A stretch of DNA of 64,000 nucleotides from Anaerolineaceae bacterium (lineage in GTDB: Bacteria; Chloroflexota; Anaerolineae; Anaerolineales; Anaerolineaceae), in contig JADLFQ010000046.1 of assembly GCA_020845515.1 (NCBI GenBank), forward strand, positions 32,539-96,538, written 5' to 3'. Both the position numbers and the translations under genes were made by a program. Numbering within the stretch: the first letter of the stretch is position 1; every line of letters starts with the position of its first letter. Of the stretch, positions 63,170 to 64,000 are shown piece by piece. The notes under the pieces were generated by a model that did not search any database, was not told the origin of the DNA, and was given only the letters and a program-made list of their open reading frames with translations.

Positions 63170-63491
63170 AATCTACCATCCTTAAAGTTATATTTTTCTT
63201 CCGTGATTCACACAAAATTCCCCACGGATGAATCATAGCTCTATTATATCGTCCGGCATGGAAAGTGGCTAGTGAGTAAATTCCCTATTATTTGCCCGAT
63301 TCACACACATATCAAAGAACAGGGCGCTGCAGTACGGCTACAACCACCTCGGGTACATTTTATGAGGTGTTAACACGGGCGGCGACTTACGATAAGTTAC
63401 GGAAAAGTGTTAGCGCTGCTTTGCTAATTTCAGGGAAACACGATTGGCTTTTAGATTTTTTCCAATGAAGAAAACAGAGGATTATCTCAAT
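63170..63491 (-). promoter_or_regulatory. serC promoter and leader
   Basis: On the minus strand TAGCCA (63271-63266), 17 bp and a perfect TATAAT (63248-63243) precede serC, leaving a leader of about 65 nt. In it TGATTCA and TGAATCA form one hairpin, while TCCGTG and CACGGA offer an alternative overlapping one. Nothing else is evident in 63272-63491. Confidence 0.55.
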
Positions 63492-63782
63492 TCAATCTCG
63501 CAGCCGGTGAAGATGAAAAACAACCGGGTCATGAGGGTCGGGGCAGGCGCAATGCCACCTGTCTGGATCATCAAGCCAGGGTAACGTTGCGTCGAAACGC
63601 AGGGCATATACCCTGGGCAACATGCTGCAAAGCGCATGAATACAGACCTTTCCTTCAACGGAATGGCCGATGAATTTTACTTCATCGCCGACCTTGTGGC
63701 CTGCTCCGCAATAACCGGTCTGGCTCACCACCTTTGCGATGACGCCACAACCGATTTCTTCCTTCTCCGAAACAATTTTCAT
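63492..63782 (-). CDS. TIGR04076 family protein
   Basis: This 96-residue protein matches the TIGR04076 pattern: GYCGAGHKVGDEVKF, CIHALCSMLPRVYALRF and a CPDP ending (CACPDPHDPVVFHLHRL). Several conserved cysteines and histidines suggest a metal or Fe-S site, but no function is known. The ATG at 63782 is chosen; a TTG four codons earlier (63794), with AGGA five bases upstream, is possible. Confidence 0.82.
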   Translation of the reverse strand: MKIVSEKEEIGCGVIAKVVSQTGYCGAGHKVGDEVKFIGHSVEGKVCIHALCSMLPRVYALRFDATLPWLDDPDRWHCACPDPHDPVVFHLHRLRD

Positions 63783-63812
63783 GGTAGATTTCAATCCTTT
63801 CCTAAAATTATT

Positions 63813-63841
63813 GAGAGGCCCTCAGTATATGAAGGCCTCTC
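63813..63841 (-). terminator. Terminator after the BMP-type gene
   Basis: GAGAGGCC (63813-63820) pairs with GGCCTCTC (63834-63841). On the minus strand it follows the BMP gene and is followed by AATAATTTT. Confidence 0.65.
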
Positions 63842-63869
63842 GATACGGAATCGGAATGTTACCCTTTTC

Positions 63870-64000
63870 CTAAGGTACGATGTGTTCCAGCGGCACGTCG
63901 CCAGCCTTGATCTTTTCGATCCACTCATTGGTAACGTTGATCTGTTCCTGGGTGATCAGCTTGGTGTTGAAGTCGGTCAGGAAGTAAAGCCCTTCGGCAA
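63870..64000 (-). CDS. BMP-family ABC transporter substrate-binding protein (C-terminal fragment)
   Basis: The frame is open to the right edge and shows only the last 42 residues. The final helix, with NEWIEKIKAGDV and a short tail, resembles the end of BMP (basic membrane protein)-family binding lipoproteins, which are followed by short tails and partner with permeases like the one at the left edge. The assignment rests on a short fragment. Confidence 0.5.
   Translation of the reverse strand, partial: AEGLYFLTDFNTKLITQEQINVTNEWIEKIKAGDVPLEHIVP

Noticed and set aside
1..64000. tRNA, rRNA, CRISPR, insertion sequences or prophage genes
   Set aside because: I looked for cloverleaf-like segments, regularly spaced repeats, transposase or integrase motifs and found none that could be supported.

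Overview
The window looks like a chromosomal segment of an Anaerolineae-type Chloroflexota bacterium. This is inferred from moderate-to-high GC, Thr/Pro-rich linkers in exported proteins, a DUF92 protein, many FAD- and Fe-S-linked catabolic genes and numerous promoters placed directly against start codons. There is no rRNA or other phylogenetic marker, and I saw no tRNA, CRISPR array, insertion sequence or prophage.

Left part (1-19.2 kb): the end of a BMP-type ABC permease, then a long plus-strand catabolic cluster. It holds an aldo/keto reductase, a MetV-MetF-like fusion, a DAO-family flavoprotein, a YgcU/GlcD-like FAD oxidase with a GlcF-like Fe-S partner, a YgcE-like FGGY kinase, GlpD, a GcvH-like lipoyl carrier, a membrane-anchored HdrD-like Fe-S protein, and a three-gene FAD/2Fe-2S/FAD dehydrogenase of the HcnABC / opine oxidase / dye-linked proline dehydrogenase type. 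Facing it on the minus strand are a stand-alone E2-type lipoyl domain, an SDR, a second FGGY kinase and a HAD phosphatase. Together they suggest oxidation of a polyol- or amine-like substrate with electrons passed to quinone, possibly through a lipoyl carrier. The substrate cannot be read from the sequence.

Middle (19.3-37.7 kb), mostly minus strand: a MacB/LolD-like exporter with two ATPases and one double-FtsX permease; a DUF92 protein; a hydantoin-degradation operon (racemase, M20 hydrolase, hydantoinase); a PH-like membrane gene split by an in-frame TAG; a DegT aminotransferase; a lipoprotein; a degenerate ProRS-like protein; a CPBP-like protein, bactofilin and NeuD-type acetyltransferase operon; a 3-methyladenine glycosylase; and two plus-strand NAD(P)-binding oxidoreductases.

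Right part (37.8-64 kb): a SAM-I riboswitch and metK; a structured leader ahead of a DsrE-ECF transporter-PPC operon; an AI-2E-type permease; DUF4256; a class 3 asparaginase; an EndoIII-like glycosylase; an epimerase; a PD40 beta-propeller protein; miaB; a TipAS-type MerR regulator; a zinc-ribbon membrane protein; an M23 peptidase; two unusual sensor kinases; a DnaJ/CbpA protein; an HtrA-like protease; a release-factor-like protein; a nitroreductase; serC; a TIGR04076 protein; and the 3' end of a BMP-type binding protein.

The points most worth a second look are the lipoyl-linked redox cluster, the regulated ECF leader, the recurrent leaderless promoter layout and the ProRS-like protein that has lost its synthetase motifs.
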